Shown one piece after another: positions 1 through 9,008 of a stretch of DNA of 64,000 bases. Position numbers and translations under genes: made by a program. The notes under the pieces are model-generated. The model ran no database searches, had not been told where the DNA came from, and worked only from the letters and a program-made list of their open reading frames with translations. Where the stretch lies: assembly GCF_001428745.1 (NCBI RefSeq), contig NZ_LMIO01000002.1:372001-436000 (forward strand), in the 5' to 3' direction. The DNA comes from Leifsonia sp. Root227 (GTDB lineage: Bacteria; Actinomycetota; Actinomycetes; Actinomycetales; Microbacteriaceae). Within the stretch, counting starts at the first letter, position 1; each line of letters opens with the position of its first letter.

Positions 1-471
1 GCGGACAGGGTCGGCAGGATGTTCCCTCCGGTGCTCATCGGCATCCCGGTCGTGGTGGTCGGTTCGATCATCACGGCCGCTGTCTACGGCGACTGGGCTG
101 TGCTCCCCGCGGTCGGTGCGCTGAGCGGGGCGATCCTCCTGATCGGACTCGGTCTGTCGAGCCTGTTCTCTGCGCTGTTCCCGTATCCGGCGACCAAGCC
201 AGGCGACAGTGCGTTCGCCCAGCCGCAGACCTCCGGCGCATCCGCAGCGCTGGTGCAGGCCTTGAGCTTCTTCGCGATCCTCCTTCTCGCGTCGCCGATC
301 ATCGTGTTCCTGGTGCTCGGCCTGACGCTCAGCCCGTTCTGGTTGGGGATCGCCCCCGTCGCCGCCATCGTGCTCGGCTTCGGCTCCCTCTTCGGCGGCC
401 TCTACCTCGGCGCGAAGGCGTTCGACCACCGGGGGCCCGAGCTGATGGCCTTCGCCAACCGCAACGACTGA
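1..471 (+). CDS. Membrane protein, C-terminal part (gene begins before the window)
   Basis: The reading frame is open from base 1, with an ATG at 19, so the gene probably starts upstream. The visible 156 residues carry about four hydrophobic segments: near residues 8-30, 35-58, 85-108 and 115-135 of the visible part. A Pro/Gly/Gln-rich loop (FPYPATKPGDSAFAQPQ) lies between the second and third. That loop and the topology resemble the end of actinobacterial ABC-2 type export permeases, but no catalytic motif is visible and the family call is an inference. It ends 44 bases before the DUF3039 gene on the same strand. Confidence 0.6.
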   Translation, partial: ADRVGRMFPPVLIGIPVVVVGSIITAAVYGDWAVLPAVGALSGAILLIGLGLSSLFSALFPYPATKPGDSAFAQPQTSGASAALVQALSFFAILLLASPIIVFLVLGLTLSPFWLGIAPVAAIVLGFGSLFGGLYLGAKAFDHRGPELMAFANRND

Positions 472-515
472 GCAGGCCACGAGCATCCGGGCAGCATCGA
501 ACGTAGACTGGATGC

Positions 516-800
516 ATGTACGAGGACAGCATTTCGGAACCTGGTGGCCTGCCGGACGGCGGAGGAACGGCGACGCTCGACCGCGAGCTCGAAGAGCTTC
601 TGCAGAACGAGGCCATCGAGCCGGGTGACCACGAGCGCTTCTCGCACTACGTCAAGAAGGAGCAGATCCTCGAGTCGGCCATGACGGGCAAGCCGGTCAA
701 GGCGCTCTGCGGCAAGATGTGGACGCCTGGCCGTGACCCGCAGAAGTTCCCGGTCTGCCCGAGCTGCAAAGAGATCTACGAGAAGCTCCGCGACGAGTAG
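516..800 (+). CDS. DUF3039 domain protein (small putative zinc-binding protein)
   Basis: This 94-residue protein matches the actinobacterial DUF3039 family in length and layout. An acidic N-terminal half (residues 1-45) is followed by a conserved C-terminal part with a lone Cys in ALCGKMWTP (near residue 65) and a CPSC pair near residues 81-84, a likely metal-binding set. The family's function is unknown. The ATG at 516 lies just behind a short spacer after the upstream membrane gene. The gene is convergent with pncB, with only 15 bases between the stops. Confidence 0.85.
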   Translation: MYEDSISEPGGLPDGGGTATLDRELEELLQNEAIEPGDHERFSHYVKKEQILESAMTGKPVKALCGKMWTPGRDPQKFPVCPSCKEIYEKLRDE

Positions 801-815
801 TCGAGCCTCAGAGTC

Positions 816-2123
816 TCAGACGTAGAGCGTCGGAAGCACGGGGTCGCCCCTGCTCACCCGGAGCGCCTGGTCGGGCAGCTCTGCCAAAGCCATTGCGCGG
901 TGTTCCCGCGCCGCGACGGTTCCCGCCTGGCCGAGGTGTTCGCGGTGCACGACCCCGTCCGTGATGAGCGGCACGAGCAGGTCGCGTCCGCGATCCTCCA
1001 CGGATGCGCCGCGCTCGATCACGTGGATGGCCTCCGCAACAGCGGTGCCGTTCTCGTCCAGCCGCCGCACGGGATGCTTGCGGCCGCCGACCGTAGCCTT
1101 GCCGTCCGACTTCTTGGCCACGGAGATCCACTCGCCCGTGCCGTCCTCGCTGCGGTGCGCGACCAGCTTGTAGACCATGCCGGACGCCGGATGGCCGGAG
1201 CCGGTGACCACAGAGGTGCCGACGCCGTACGAGTCGACGGGGGAGGCGGCGAGCCCGGCGATGGTGAACTCGTCGAGGTCGTTGGTGACGGTGATCTTGG
1301 TGTTCACGGCGCCGAGGGCGTCGAGCTGGGCGCGCACGCGACGCACGAGGTTCGGCAGGTCGCCTGAGTCGAGCCTGACCGCGCCGAGCTCCGGGCCGGC
1401 GACCCGCACGGCGGTGTCGATCGCCGTCTCGACGTCGAAGGTGTCGACCAGCAGCGTCGTGCCTGGACCGAGTGCATCCACCTGGGCGCGGAAGGCGTCC
1501 TCCTCGCTGTCGTGCAGGAGGGTGAAGGCGTGCGCGGCGGTCCCCATCGTCGGGACGCCCCAGTGCCGTCCCGCCTCCAGGTTGGAGGTGGCGCTGAAAC
1601 CGGCGATGAACGCCGCCCGCGCCGCGGCGACCGCTGCCCGCTCGTTGGCGCGGCGCGACCCCATCTCGGCGACGGGGCGGCCACCGGCGGCCGTGACCAT
1701 CCTGGCGGCGGCGCTCGCGACGGCGGAGTCGTAGTTGAACACGCTGAGGATGAGCGTCTCGAGGATGACCCCTTCCGCGAACGGCGCGTCGACGACGAGG
1801 AACGGGGAACCGGGGAAGAACACCTCGCCCTCGCGGTAGCCGGCGATGGTGCCGCTGAACCGGTAGTTCGCGAGCCAGTCGATGGTCGCATCCCTGACCA
1901 CGCGGTTGTCGCGCAGGTATTCGAGCTCCGAGTCGCCGAAGCGGAACTGCTCGATGAGCTCGAGCAGGCGACCCGTCCCCGCCAGGATGCCGTAGCGGCG
2001 CCCGGCCGGCAGACGGCGGGTGAACGCCTCGAAGACGCACTCCCTGTCGTGCGTGCCCTTGAGCAGCGCGGCGTCGAGCATCGTGAGTTCGTAGCGGTCG
2101 GTCAGCAACGCGGAGGAGGCCAT
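816..2123 (-). CDS. pncB: Nicotinate phosphoribosyltransferase
   Basis: The enzyme joins nicotinate and PRPP (with ATP) to give nicotinate mononucleotide, the entry step of the Preiss-Handler NAD salvage route, in the cytosol. The 435-residue product fits the NAPRTase family: an N-terminal [17 protein letters not shown], the glycine-rich phosphoribosyl region with LRLDSGDL near residues 240-250, and DTFDVETAI around residue 220. An in-frame GTG directly before the ATG (2126) is an alternative start one codon longer. The gene is divergent from murI, about 100 bases away. Confidence 0.93.
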   Translation of the reverse strand: MASSALLTDRYELTMLDAALLKGTHDRECVFEAFTRRLPAGRRYGILAGTGRLLELIEQFRFGDSELEYLRDNRVVRDATIDWLANYRFSGTIAGYREGEVFFPGSPFLVVDAPFAEGVILETLILSVFNYDSAVASAAARMVTAAGGRPVAEMGSRRANERAAVAAARAAFIAGFSATSNLEAGRHWGVPTMGTAAHAFTLLHDSEEDAFRAQVDALGPGTTLLVDTFDVETAIDTAVRVAGPELGAVRLDSGDLPNLVRRVRAQLDALGAVNTKITVTNDLDEFTIAGLAASPVDSYGVGTSVVTGSGHPASGMVYKLVAHRSEDGTGEWISVAKKSDGKATVGGRKHPVRRLDENGTAVAEAIHVIERGASVEDRGRDLLVPLITDGVVHREHLGQAGTVAAREHRAMALAELPDQALRVSRGDPVLPTLYV

Positions 2124-2225
2124 CACCCGCTCAGCCTAGCGAAGGCGGCGCTCTGCCCGTCGCTGACCCCGTCGTCGCCGGTCGGCGGCGGTGGTCTCCT
2201 GCCCATCGTTGTATGGTGGCTTCTT

Positions 2226-3047
2226 GTGACCGATGCACCGATTGGGATTTTCGACTCGGGTGTCGGCGGACTCACCGTCGCACGCGCGGTCCGCGATCAG
2301 CTCCCGAACGAGTCCATCCTCTATGTGGGCGACACCCTGCACTCGCCGTACGGCCCGAAGCCGATCGCCGAGGTGCGCCGGTTCTCGCTCGACGTGCTCG
2401 ACTTCCTGGTGGACCAGGGCGTGAAGATGCTCGTCATCGCCTGCAACACCGCGTCCTCCGCAATGCTGCGGGATGCGCGTGAGCGCTACTCAGTGCCGGT
2501 CATCGAAGTCATCCAGCCCGCCGTGCGCCGCGCGGTCGCAGCGACCCGCAGCAACAGGGTCGGCGTGATCGGCACGGTCGGCACGATCAACTCGCGCGCA
2601 TACGAAGACGCCTTCGCCGCCGCACCGTCGCTGGAACTGTTCACCAGGGCGTGCCCGCGCTTCGTGGAGTTCGTCGAGGCCGGGGTCACCAGCGGGGACG
2701 AGGTGCTGCAGGTGACGGCCGAGTATCTGCAGCCGCTGCGCGACGCCGACGTCGACACGCTCGTGCTCGGCTGTACGCACTACCCGTTCCTCAAGGGCGC
2801 CATCTCCTACGTGATGGGGGAGGGCGTCTCGCTCGTCTCCAGCGACACGGAGACGGCGAAGGACGTCTACCGCACCATCGTCGGCGGCGGACTGGAGCGC
2901 ACCTCGCCGCTGCCCCCGACCATCCACTACGAGGCCACAGGCGCGGACACCGAGACGTTCCTGCGGCTCGCCCACCGCTTCATCGGCCCGCAGGTGGCAT
3001 CGGTCGACCTCGTGCAGACGGGCACGATCGACCTGCCGCGCCCCTGA
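2226..3047 (+). CDS. murI: Glutamate racemase
   Basis: MurI interconverts L- and D-glutamate to supply peptidoglycan. The 273-residue product starts at a GTG followed by the typical [13 protein letters not shown]. Both catalytic cysteines are visible, in ACNTASSA (about residue 73) and LGCTHYPFL (about residue 184). The open frame runs further upstream, but only from this GTG does homology begin. It is the first gene of a murI-rph-rdgB cluster common in actinobacteria, with a 40-base gap before rph. Confidence 0.95.
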   Translation: MTDAPIGIFDSGVGGLTVARAVRDQLPNESILYVGDTLHSPYGPKPIAEVRRFSLDVLDFLVDQGVKMLVIACNTASSAMLRDARERYSVPVIEVIQPAVRRAVAATRSNRVGVIGTVGTINSRAYEDAFAAAPSLELFTRACPRFVEFVEAGVTSGDEVLQVTAEYLQPLRDADVDTLVLGCTHYPFLKGAISYVMGEGVSLVSSDTETAKDVYRTIVGGGLERTSPLPPTIHYEATGADTETFLRLAHRFIGPQVASVDLVQTGTIDLPRP

Positions 3048-3087
3048 CCATCATTCCCACCGCATCCAGCACCATCGAGGAGACACC

Positions 3088-3843
3088 GTGACCGACATCA
3101 TCCGCGCAGACGGGCGCACCGCCGACCAGCTCAGGCCGGTCACGATCGAGCGTGGCTGGAGCAAGCAGGCCGAGGGCTCAGCGCTCATCTCGTTCGGCAA
3201 CACCCGCGTGCTCTGCACCGCCTCGTTCACCAACGGCGTTCCCCGCTGGATGGCCGGCAAGGGCAAGGGCTGGGTGACGGCGGAGTACTCGATGCTGCCG
3301 CGTTCGACCAACAGCCGCATGGACCGCGAGTCGGTCAAGGGCAAGATCGGCGGACGCACCCACGAGATCAGCCGCCTGATCGGCCGCAGCCTGCGCGCCG
3401 TCGTCGACATGAAGGCGCTCGGCGAGAACACGATCGTGCTCGACTGCGACGTGCTCCAGGCGGACGGCGGCACCCGCACCGCGGCCATCACCGGGGCGTA
3501 TGTTGCACTCGCGGACGCCCTCGAGTGGGGCCGCGAGCACCGCTTCATCGGCCAGAAGGCCACCCCGCTGATCGACTCCGTCTCCGCGGTCTCCGTCGGC
3601 ATCATCGACGGTGAGCCGATGCTCGACCTCGCTTACGTGGAGGATGTGCGCGCCGAGACCGACATGAACGTCGTCGTCACCGGGCGCGGCCTGTTCGTCG
3701 AGGTGCAGGGCACGGCGGAGGGCGCACCGTTCGACCGCAGGGAACTGGACGCGCTCCTCGACCTCGCCGTCGGAGGCGCAGAGACGCTGTCCGGCATCCA
3801 GGCCACGGCACTCGCTGCGGCGCTCAGTGGGGCGGAGCGCTGA
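3088..3843 (+). CDS. rph: Ribonuclease PH
   Basis: RNase PH is a phosphorolytic 3'-to-5' exoribonuclease that trims tRNA 3' ends. The 251-residue length is typical. The sequence shows [15 protein letters not shown] at the start, the conserved [11 protein letters not shown] segment near residues 68-78, and [10 protein letters not shown] near residues 130-140, which contributes to phosphate binding. The start is a GTG with GAGGAG about 8 bases upstream. Its TGA stop shares one base with the ATG of rdgB (TGATG), so the two are probably translationally coupled. Confidence 0.96.
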   Translation: MTDIIRADGRTADQLRPVTIERGWSKQAEGSALISFGNTRVLCTASFTNGVPRWMAGKGKGWVTAEYSMLPRSTNSRMDRESVKGKIGGRTHEISRLIGRSLRAVVDMKALGENTIVLDCDVLQADGGTRTAAITGAYVALADALEWGREHRFIGQKATPLIDSVSAVSVGIIDGEPMLDLAYVEDVRAETDMNVVVTGRGLFVEVQGTAEGAPFDRRELDALLDLAVGGAETLSGIQATALAAALSGAER

Positions 3844-4442
3844 TGGTCCGCGTCGTCCTCGCCACCCACAACCATCACAAGGCGGCCGAGTTCCAGCAGA
3901 TCCTCGGGGATGCGGTCCCCGGCCTCGAGATCGTGGCGTACGACGGCCCGGAGCCGGTCGAGGACGGCGTCACCTTCGAGCAGAACGCGCTGATCAAAGC
4001 ACGGGTCGCCACCCAGCACACCGGCCTGCCTGCGCTGGCGGACGACTCCGGCATCTGCGTGGATGCGATGGGCGGCGCCCCCGGGATCTTCTCCGCGCGC
4101 TGGGCCGGCTCGCACGGCGATGCGGAGGCGAACCTCCGGCTGCTGCTCGACCAGCTCTCCGATCTGCCGGTCGGCACGCGCGGCGCGCACTTCACCGCGA
4201 CGCTCGCCCTCGTCACGCCTGAGGGGGAGGAGACGGTCGTGCAGGGCATCTGGCCAGGCCGCATCGCGCGGACGGCGCGCGGCAGCCACGGTCACGGCTA
4301 CGACCCGATCTTCGTTCCGGAAGGGCACGAGAGCACGGCGGCAGAGCTCGGGCCGGTCGTGAAGAACGCCGAGAGCCACCGTGCGCGCGCGTTCGCGGCG
4401 ATCGCCCCGGCGCTCAACACGCTCGTCGCGCGCTCCCGCTGA
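3843..4442 (+). CDS. rdgB: XTP/dITP diphosphatase (RdgB/HAM1 family)
   Basis: This enzyme hydrolyses non-canonical purine triphosphates (XTP, dITP, ITP) to monophosphates and so keeps them out of nucleic acids. The 199-residue product shows the N-terminal VLATHNHHKAAEF motif, the ADDSGICVDAMGGAPGIFSARW active-site region near residues 66-88 (read here with its key Asp pair), and GHGYDPIFVPEG near residues 155-167. It starts within the rph stop codon, which supports one transcript for both. Confidence 0.95.
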   Translation: MVRVVLATHNHHKAAEFQQILGDAVPGLEIVAYDGPEPVEDGVTFEQNALIKARVATQHTGLPALADDSGICVDAMGGAPGIFSARWAGSHGDAEANLRLLLDQLSDLPVGTRGAHFTATLALVTPEGEETVVQGIWPGRIARTARGSHGHGYDPIFVPEGHESTAAELGPVVKNAESHRARAFAAIAPALNTLVARSR

Positions 4443-4516
4443 TCGGTTCGGACCTCCGATCGGTTCATGCCGCTTCAGTGCCCGCTGTTCCGGCCCAAGG
4501 ACGCGCTGCGTGGTGA

Positions 4517-4537
4517 GAATGAGAACGGCACTCATTC
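4517..4537. promoter_or_regulatory. Perfect 7-7-7 inverted repeat, candidate Zur-type operator
   Basis: GAATGAG, seven spacer bases AACGGCA, then CTCATTC form an exact inverted repeat 55 bases before the start of the CDF transporter. The pattern resembles Zur/Fur-family operators (AATGA with TCATT arms) known from actinobacteria. The downstream metal exporter makes a zinc-responsive regulator the simplest reading. In Streptomyces, Zur is known to act on the zinc exporter gene zitB. Assigning Zur here is an inference; the palindrome itself is direct. Confidence 0.5.
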
Positions 4538-4592
4538 CTATCTAGGCCGGGCATCTGGCGGGTCGCGCATCCACTGCATACCGTTGGTGGTG

Positions 4593-5495
4593 ATGAGTCA
4601 CAACCACGGGCATTCCGCCAACCGCAACCGACTGCTGATCGCGATCGGTATCGTCGCGACCGTGCTGGTCGTCGAGGTGGTCGGCGCCTGGCTGAGCGGT
4701 TCCCTCTCCCTGCTGGCGGACGCCGGGCACATGCTCAGCGACCTGACCGGGCTGATCGTGGCGCTGCTGGCGACCATCGTCGCAGCGCGGCCGGCGAGCG
4801 ACAGGCAGACCTTCGGCTATCGCAGGGCGGAGGTGTTCGGCGCGCTCATCAACGGGCTGATCCTGCTGGTCGTCGCCGTCGTCGTGACCATCGGCGCCAT
4901 CGGCCGGCTCGTCTCGGGCGAGTCGGAGGTGCAGAGCGTCCCGATGCTGATCGTCGCGGCGATCGGCCTGGTCGCCAATCTCGGGGCGCTGCTGCTCCTG
5001 CGACCGGCCGCAGGGCACTCGATCAACATGCGCGGGGCATACCTGGAGGTGTTCGGCGACCTGGTGGGGTCCGTGACGGTCATCGTCGCGGCCGTCATCA
5101 TCCTCACGACGGGCTTCGACCCTGCCGACGCGATCGCCTCGCTGCTGATCGCGGCGTTCATCGTGCCACGCGCCTACCTGCTGCTGCGGGATGTGATGCG
5201 GGTGCTCAGCGAAGCGGCGCCCGCGGACACGGACGTGGCGGAGATCAGGGACCACATCCGGAAGACATCGGGGGTGGTGGCCGTCCACGATGTTCACGTC
5301 TGGGCGATCACCTCGGGGGCGCCGGTGTTCACGGCGCACGTCGTGGTGGAGCCGTCCGTGTTCCAGTCGGGCAAGACAGGGGAGCTGCTCGACGAGCTGT
5401 CCGGCTGCCTGGCGAAGCACTTCGACGTCGAGCACTCGACGTTCCAGCTCGAACCAGCCGAGCACGCCGCGCACGAGGACGAGTTCCACGCCTGA
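4593..5495 (+). CDS. Cation diffusion facilitator (CzcD/ZitB-like) metal exporter
   Basis: This is a cytoplasmic-membrane metal/proton antiporter, probably exporting zinc or a similar divalent cation. The 300-residue product begins MSHNHGHS, a short His-rich cytosolic tail. Six hydrophobic segments lie between residues about 10 and 205. The LLADAGHMLSDLTG motif (about residues 42-55) carries the HD metal site of transmembrane helix 2. The C-terminal cytosolic domain has DVHVWAITSGAPVFTAH near residues 230-246. The open frame continues upstream, but the ATG at 4593 is where homology starts. A palindrome sits just upstream. Confidence 0.92.
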   Translation: MSHNHGHSANRNRLLIAIGIVATVLVVEVVGAWLSGSLSLLADAGHMLSDLTGLIVALLATIVAARPASDRQTFGYRRAEVFGALINGLILLVVAVVVTIGAIGRLVSGESEVQSVPMLIVAAIGLVANLGALLLLRPAAGHSINMRGAYLEVFGDLVGSVTVIVAAVIILTTGFDPADAIASLLIAAFIVPRAYLLLRDVMRVLSEAAPADTDVAEIRDHIRKTSGVVAVHDVHVWAITSGAPVFTAHVVVEPSVFQSGKTGELLDELSGCLAKHFDVEHSTFQLEPAEHAAHEDEFHA

Positions 5496-5503
5496 GCGGC
5501 CGA

Positions 5504-5535
5504 TGACCGCCTGACCACCTGACCACCTGACCGCC
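5504..5535. repeat. Four tandem copies of an 8-base unit
   Basis: TGACCGCC, TGACCACC, TGACCACC and TGACCGCC follow each other without gaps, directly after the stop of the CDF gene and before the hairpin at 5551. The outer two copies are identical and the inner two are identical. No coding role is apparent. Confidence 0.8.
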
Positions 5536-5550
5536 AGCGATGGAGGTTCG

Positions 5551-5567
5551 GCCGTCAGACCGACGGC
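5551..5567. terminator. Short hairpin between convergent CDF and DedA genes
   Basis: GCCGTC, loop AGACC, GACGGC form a 6-base-pair stem one base before the reverse-strand stop of the DedA gene. Its position between two convergent genes fits a bidirectional terminator, but no T-run follows. Confidence 0.4.
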
Positions 5568-5568
5568 G

Positions 5569-6294
5569 TCACGACTCCGGCGTCGGGCGCGGTTCAGCCG
5601 CGGGCGCCGGTGCTTCCTGCGCTGCCGCAGCCTCAGCCGCCGCCTTCTTCTTCGCCTTGTGCAGCGACTGGAAGTAGTGGATGAGGGTGGGCACCAGGGT
5701 GATCAGCACGGCGCCGATCAGGATGATGTCGATGTAGCTGGAGACGAAGTTGGCGACCGGCGGGATGTAGCCGATGAGGAAGCCGAAGTAGGTGAGACCC
5801 GCACCCCAGATGAGCGCGCCGATGGCGTTGTACAGCGAGTACTTCTTGTAGTTCATGTGGCCGACGCCCGCGGCGACGGGGGCGAAGGTGCGCACGATCG
5901 GCACGAAGCGGGCGACGATGACGGCGAGGGCGCCGAAGCGGTCGAAGAAGGAGTTCGTGCGGCGCACGTTCTCCATGCTGAACAGACCGCTCTCCTTGCG
6001 CTCGAACACTTTCGGCCCGAGTTTGTGCCCGATCAGATAGCCGACTTCACCGCCGAGGAACGCGGCGAACGCGATCACCAGACAGACCCACCAGATGTCG
6101 ATGCCGAAGACCAGCGCTGTGTGGGTGAGCAGCCCGGAGATCACCAGGAGGGTGTCGCCTGGAAGCAGGAATCCGACCAGCAGACCGGTCTCCGCGAACA
6201 CGATCGCGCCGACGACGACGAGCGCCCACGGGCCGGCGGCGTCGATGATGGTGTGCGGGTCGAGCCACGGAATGAGTCCAGCGTGATGGATCAA
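5569..6294 (-). CDS. DedA family membrane protein
   Basis: The 241-residue protein belongs to the DedA/SNARE-associated (VTT) superfamily, whose members support envelope homeostasis and in some cases flip undecaprenyl phosphate or phosphatidylethanolamine. Visible are FAETGLLVGFLLPGDTLL near residues 34-51, the FLGGEVGYLIGHKLG region near 84-98, and the RFVPIVRTFAPVAAGVG motif near 130-146. A Lys/Ala-rich cytosolic tail ends the protein. The start codon appears to be TTG with GGGAG 5 bases upstream. Which lipid it handles cannot be read from the sequence. Confidence 0.9.
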   Translation of the reverse strand: MIHHAGLIPWLDPHTIIDAAGPWALVVVGAIVFAETGLLVGFLLPGDTLLVISGLLTHTALVFGIDIWWVCLVIAFAAFLGGEVGYLIGHKLGPKVFERKESGLFSMENVRRTNSFFDRFGALAVIVARFVPIVRTFAPVAAGVGHMNYKKYSLYNAIGALIWGAGLTYFGFLIGYIPPVANFVSSYIDIILIGAVLITLVPTLIHYFQSLHKAKKKAAAEAAAAQEAPAPAAEPRPTPES

Positions 6295-6419
6295 GGTTCT
6301 CCCAGGAGAGGAAACGACGGGTGCTGCCGAGTTTACTGGCCTGAGGCTGCAGAGAACATGCGAATGTGCACGCGCTGAGCAAAGATCGTCCTATGGTCTG
6401 ACTTTGCGCTTGCTGTGAG

Positions 6420-6501
6420 TGCGGGAGAAGGGACTTGAACCCTCACGCTCGAAAGCACAGGAACCTAAATCCTGCGTGTCTGCCAATTTCACCACTCCCG
6501 C
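6420..6501 (-). tRNA. tRNA-Leu (anticodon UAG)
   Basis: Read on the reverse strand, the acceptor 5' arm GCGGGAG pairs with CTCCCGC at the 3' end and discriminator A follows. The anticodon stem is CAGGA/TCCTG around loop TTTAGGT, giving UAG. A long variable arm (TGCTTTCGAGCG) marks it as class II, and the T arm GGGTTCAAGTCCC is canonical. CCA is not encoded. Confidence 0.95.
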
Positions 6502-6518
6502 GGTCGCGCTATGCGCGG

Positions 6519-7556
6519 CTACGACAATAGCTCATGCACGCGCGGGGCGACCTCTGTTCCGTACAGCTCGATGGCCTTCATCAGGTGGTCGTGGCCAAGG
6601 GTCCCGTTGCTGATCTTGAGGTCGAAGCGCTCGATGCCGAGACCGTTCGCGGTGTACGCGATCTTCTTCGCGACCGTCTCGGGCGAGCCGACGAACAGCG
6701 CGCCGTCCTCGCCTGCCTCGTGCTCGAAGCGCGCGCGGGTCGCCGGCGGCCAGCCGCGCTCTCGGCCGATCCGGTTGGTCATCGCCTCGTAGTGCGGCCA
6801 CAGCGTCTCCTTGGCCTCCTCGTCGGTGGCGGCGATGAAGCCGGGGGAGTGAACGCCGATCGGAAGGGACGCATCCTGGCCGGACTGCTCGAGCGCGTTG
6901 CGGTAGAGCTCGGCGAGCGGCTTGAACCGCATCGGTCCTCCTCCGATGATCGCGAGCATGAGCGGCAGGCCGTAGTGGGCGGCGCGCACGACCGACTCCG
7001 GGCTGCCTCCGACACCGATCCAGGTCTTCAGCAGGCCGTTCTCCAGGTGGGGGTACACCGACTGGCCGTCGAGGGATGCGCGGAGCGCGCCCGTCCACGA
7101 CACCGGCTCCTGCTTGCGCACCTCGGTGAAGAGGTTCAGCTTCTCCTCGAACAGCTCCTCGTACTGGCCGAGGTCGTAGCCGAACAGCGGGAACGACTCG
7201 ATGAACGAGCCGCGGCCGAGGATGACCTCCGCCCGGCCGCCGGAGACGCCGTCGAGCGTTGCGAAGCGCTGGAACACGCGCACGGGGTCGTCCGAGCTGA
7301 GCACCGTGACCGCGGAGCCCAGGTGGATGCGCTCGGTCTGGCCTGCGATGGCTGCCAGCACCACCTCGGGGGCGGAGACGGCGAAGTCCTTGCGGTGGTG
7401 CTCGCCGACGCCGATGAAGTCGAGGCCGACCTGGTCGGCGAGAACGCCTTCCGCGACGACATTGCGCAGCACCTGCGCCTGGGGGAGCGGCTGTCCGTCC
7501 GCGTCGTTGGTGACGTCGCCGAACGTGTCGATTCCGAGTTCGAGCTTCGTGCTCAT
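6519..7556 (-). CDS. LLM-class flavin-dependent oxidoreductase
   Basis: The 345-residue protein belongs to the bacterial luciferase-like superfamily of FMN- or F420-dependent TIM-barrel oxidoreductases; its substrate is unknown. Visible are the N-terminal ELGIDTFGD, DFIGVGEHHRKDF near residues 45-57, HLGSAVTVLSSDDPVRVFQ near 80-98, and GRAEVILGRGSF near 108-119. The start chosen is MSTKLELG. A longer frame exists, but it would run into the palindrome at 7581-7598. The gene sits between tRNA-Leu and an MFS gene on the same strand. Confidence 0.9.
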   Translation of the reverse strand: MSTKLELGIDTFGDVTNDADGQPLPQAQVLRNVVAEGVLADQVGLDFIGVGEHHRKDFAVSAPEVVLAAIAGQTERIHLGSAVTVLSSDDPVRVFQRFATLDGVSGGRAEVILGRGSFIESFPLFGYDLGQYEELFEEKLNLFTEVRKQEPVSWTGALRASLDGQSVYPHLENGLLKTWIGVGGSPESVVRAAHYGLPLMLAIIGGGPMRFKPLAELYRNALEQSGQDASLPIGVHSPGFIAATDEEAKETLWPHYEAMTNRIGRERGWPPATRARFEHEAGEDGALFVGSPETVAKKIAYTANGLGIERFDLKISNGTLGHDHLMKAIELYGTEVAPRVHELLS

Positions 7557-7580
7557 CGTGTCCTCATCCCGTGCTGTGTT

Positions 7581-7598
7581 TACATGCGTTTGCATGTA
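7581..7598. promoter_or_regulatory. 18-base palindrome TACATGC-GTTT-GCATGTA, candidate operator
   Basis: Two perfect 7-base arms flank a 4-base centre, 25 bases upstream of the LLM oxidoreductase start and between it and the end of the MFS gene. Its size and symmetry fit a dimeric HTH repressor of the MarR or TetR type. No such regulator is encoded in the neighbourhood, so any binder would act from elsewhere. Confidence 0.55.
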
Positions 7599-7661
7599 CT
7601 TCTAACACTGCTGCACAGAGACTATTCCGCGGTGGCTCTCCGCGGTGGCTAGCGCGTGCAA

Positions 7662-8936
7662 CTACTCCGCGGGGCGGACGCGAGGGCGACGCGGCACGTA
7701 GCGCGGGATGTACCGCGCGAGCATCCCGGCGCCGACGAAGCCGAGCACGCCGATGGCGCCCGCTGCGAAAGCGAGGGAGGCGACGGCGGTGAGCAGCGAC
7801 ACCAGCAGCGGAGCCGCGGCCTGGCCTGCGTCTCCGGCGAAGCGCCACGCGCCGAGGAACGGCGCGGGCTGATCCTTCGGCGCCAGGTCGGCGCCCAGGG
7901 TCATGATGATGCCGGAGCCGATGCCGTTTGCGACGGACAGGAAGAGGGAGACGCCGATGTACCAGGCGACCCGCGCATCCAGATCGTGGGTGAAGGCGAG
8001 CGTGAGGAAGCCGATCGAGAGTCCGAGCATCGACGGCAGGGCGCTCCACATCCGGCCGAAGCGGTCCATGATCTGGCCGCTCGCGTAGAACAGGGCGAAG
8101 TCGACGGCGCCTGCGATGCCGATGATGAGCGCCGTGTTCGCCTCGCTGAGCCCGATGCTGATCGCCCAGAGCGGCATGAGCACCGTGCGCGCGGAGCGGA
8201 TGGCGCCGATCAGCGCGACGCCCGTGCCCATCCTGGCGAGCACGGCGCGGAACGACCAGATGGTGCGGAACAGGCCGTGCGTGCGCTCCTCCGCCTCCTC
8301 CTCGCCAGCGGTGAGCACCTCGCCGCCCTCGACCGCTGCTGCGGCGCTCTGGCCGAACATCTTCTCCGGGTCCGGAAGCACGATCAGCACGATGACGGAG
8401 CCGAGGCAGCTCACGATGAAGATCCAGAACACCGACTGCGTCGACCCGGTGACGCTGATGACCAGCGACGCGATCAACGGCCCGATGAACCAGCCGCCGC
8501 GGAAGATACCGCCGAGCGTCGACAGCGCCCTCGCCCGGTACTTCTGTGGAACGTACGAGGTCATGAACGCGTGCCTGGCGAGCGCGAACACCGCCGTCGC
8601 GAGGCCGACCACGAAGATCCCGGCCATGAGCACCCAGTAGTTGGGTGCGATCAGGCACACGCCGACGCCGAGGATCGCCACGACCGCCGCGTAGATCATC
8701 GACGCGCGCTCTCCGATGCGCGACACCACCCAGCCGCTGGGGATGTCGCCTGCCAGTTCGCCGAGCATCACCATTGAGGAGATGAACCCGGCGATGGCGA
8801 GGCTCGCGCCGAGGTTGCCGGCCGCGATCGGGATGATCGGGATGATCGCGCCCTCTCCGATGGAGAAGAGCAGCGTGGGGAGGAATGCGGCGAGAGCCAC
8901 CGACTTGAAAGTGAATGGTCGCTCGTCGGTAGTCAT
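7662..8936 (-). CDS. MFS transporter
   Basis: This 424-residue carrier has about twelve hydrophobic segments in two halves, separated by a charged cytosolic loop around residues 195-220 ([13 protein letters not shown]...). The first half holds the MFS-like [18 protein letters not shown] loop between helices 2 and 3 (near residues 62-80), and [14 protein letters not shown] marks the second half. It resembles drug or metabolite efflux carriers; the substrate is not readable. It is divergent from prfB, with a 72-base shared upstream region. Confidence 0.88.
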   Translation of the reverse strand: MTTDERPFTFKSVALAAFLPTLLFSIGEGAIIPIIPIAAGNLGASLAIAGFISSMVMLGELAGDIPSGWVVSRIGERASMIYAAVVAILGVGVCLIAPNYWVLMAGIFVVGLATAVFALARHAFMTSYVPQKYRARALSTLGGIFRGGWFIGPLIASLVISVTGSTQSVFWIFIVSCLGSVIVLIVLPDPEKMFGQSAAAAVEGGEVLTAGEEEAEERTHGLFRTIWSFRAVLARMGTGVALIGAIRSARTVLMPLWAISIGLSEANTALIIGIAGAVDFALFYASGQIMDRFGRMWSALPSMLGLSIGFLTLAFTHDLDARVAWYIGVSLFLSVANGIGSGIIMTLGADLAPKDQPAPFLGAWRFAGDAGQAAAPLLVSLLTAVASLAFAAGAIGVLGFVGAGMLARYIPRYVPRRPRVRPAE

Positions 8937-9008
8937 TTCGTTAACACACTACAACTGGATGCGCGGGGCTCCGGCAGCCTGACCTCGCCCGGTAGTCTGG
9001 AAGGCGAC

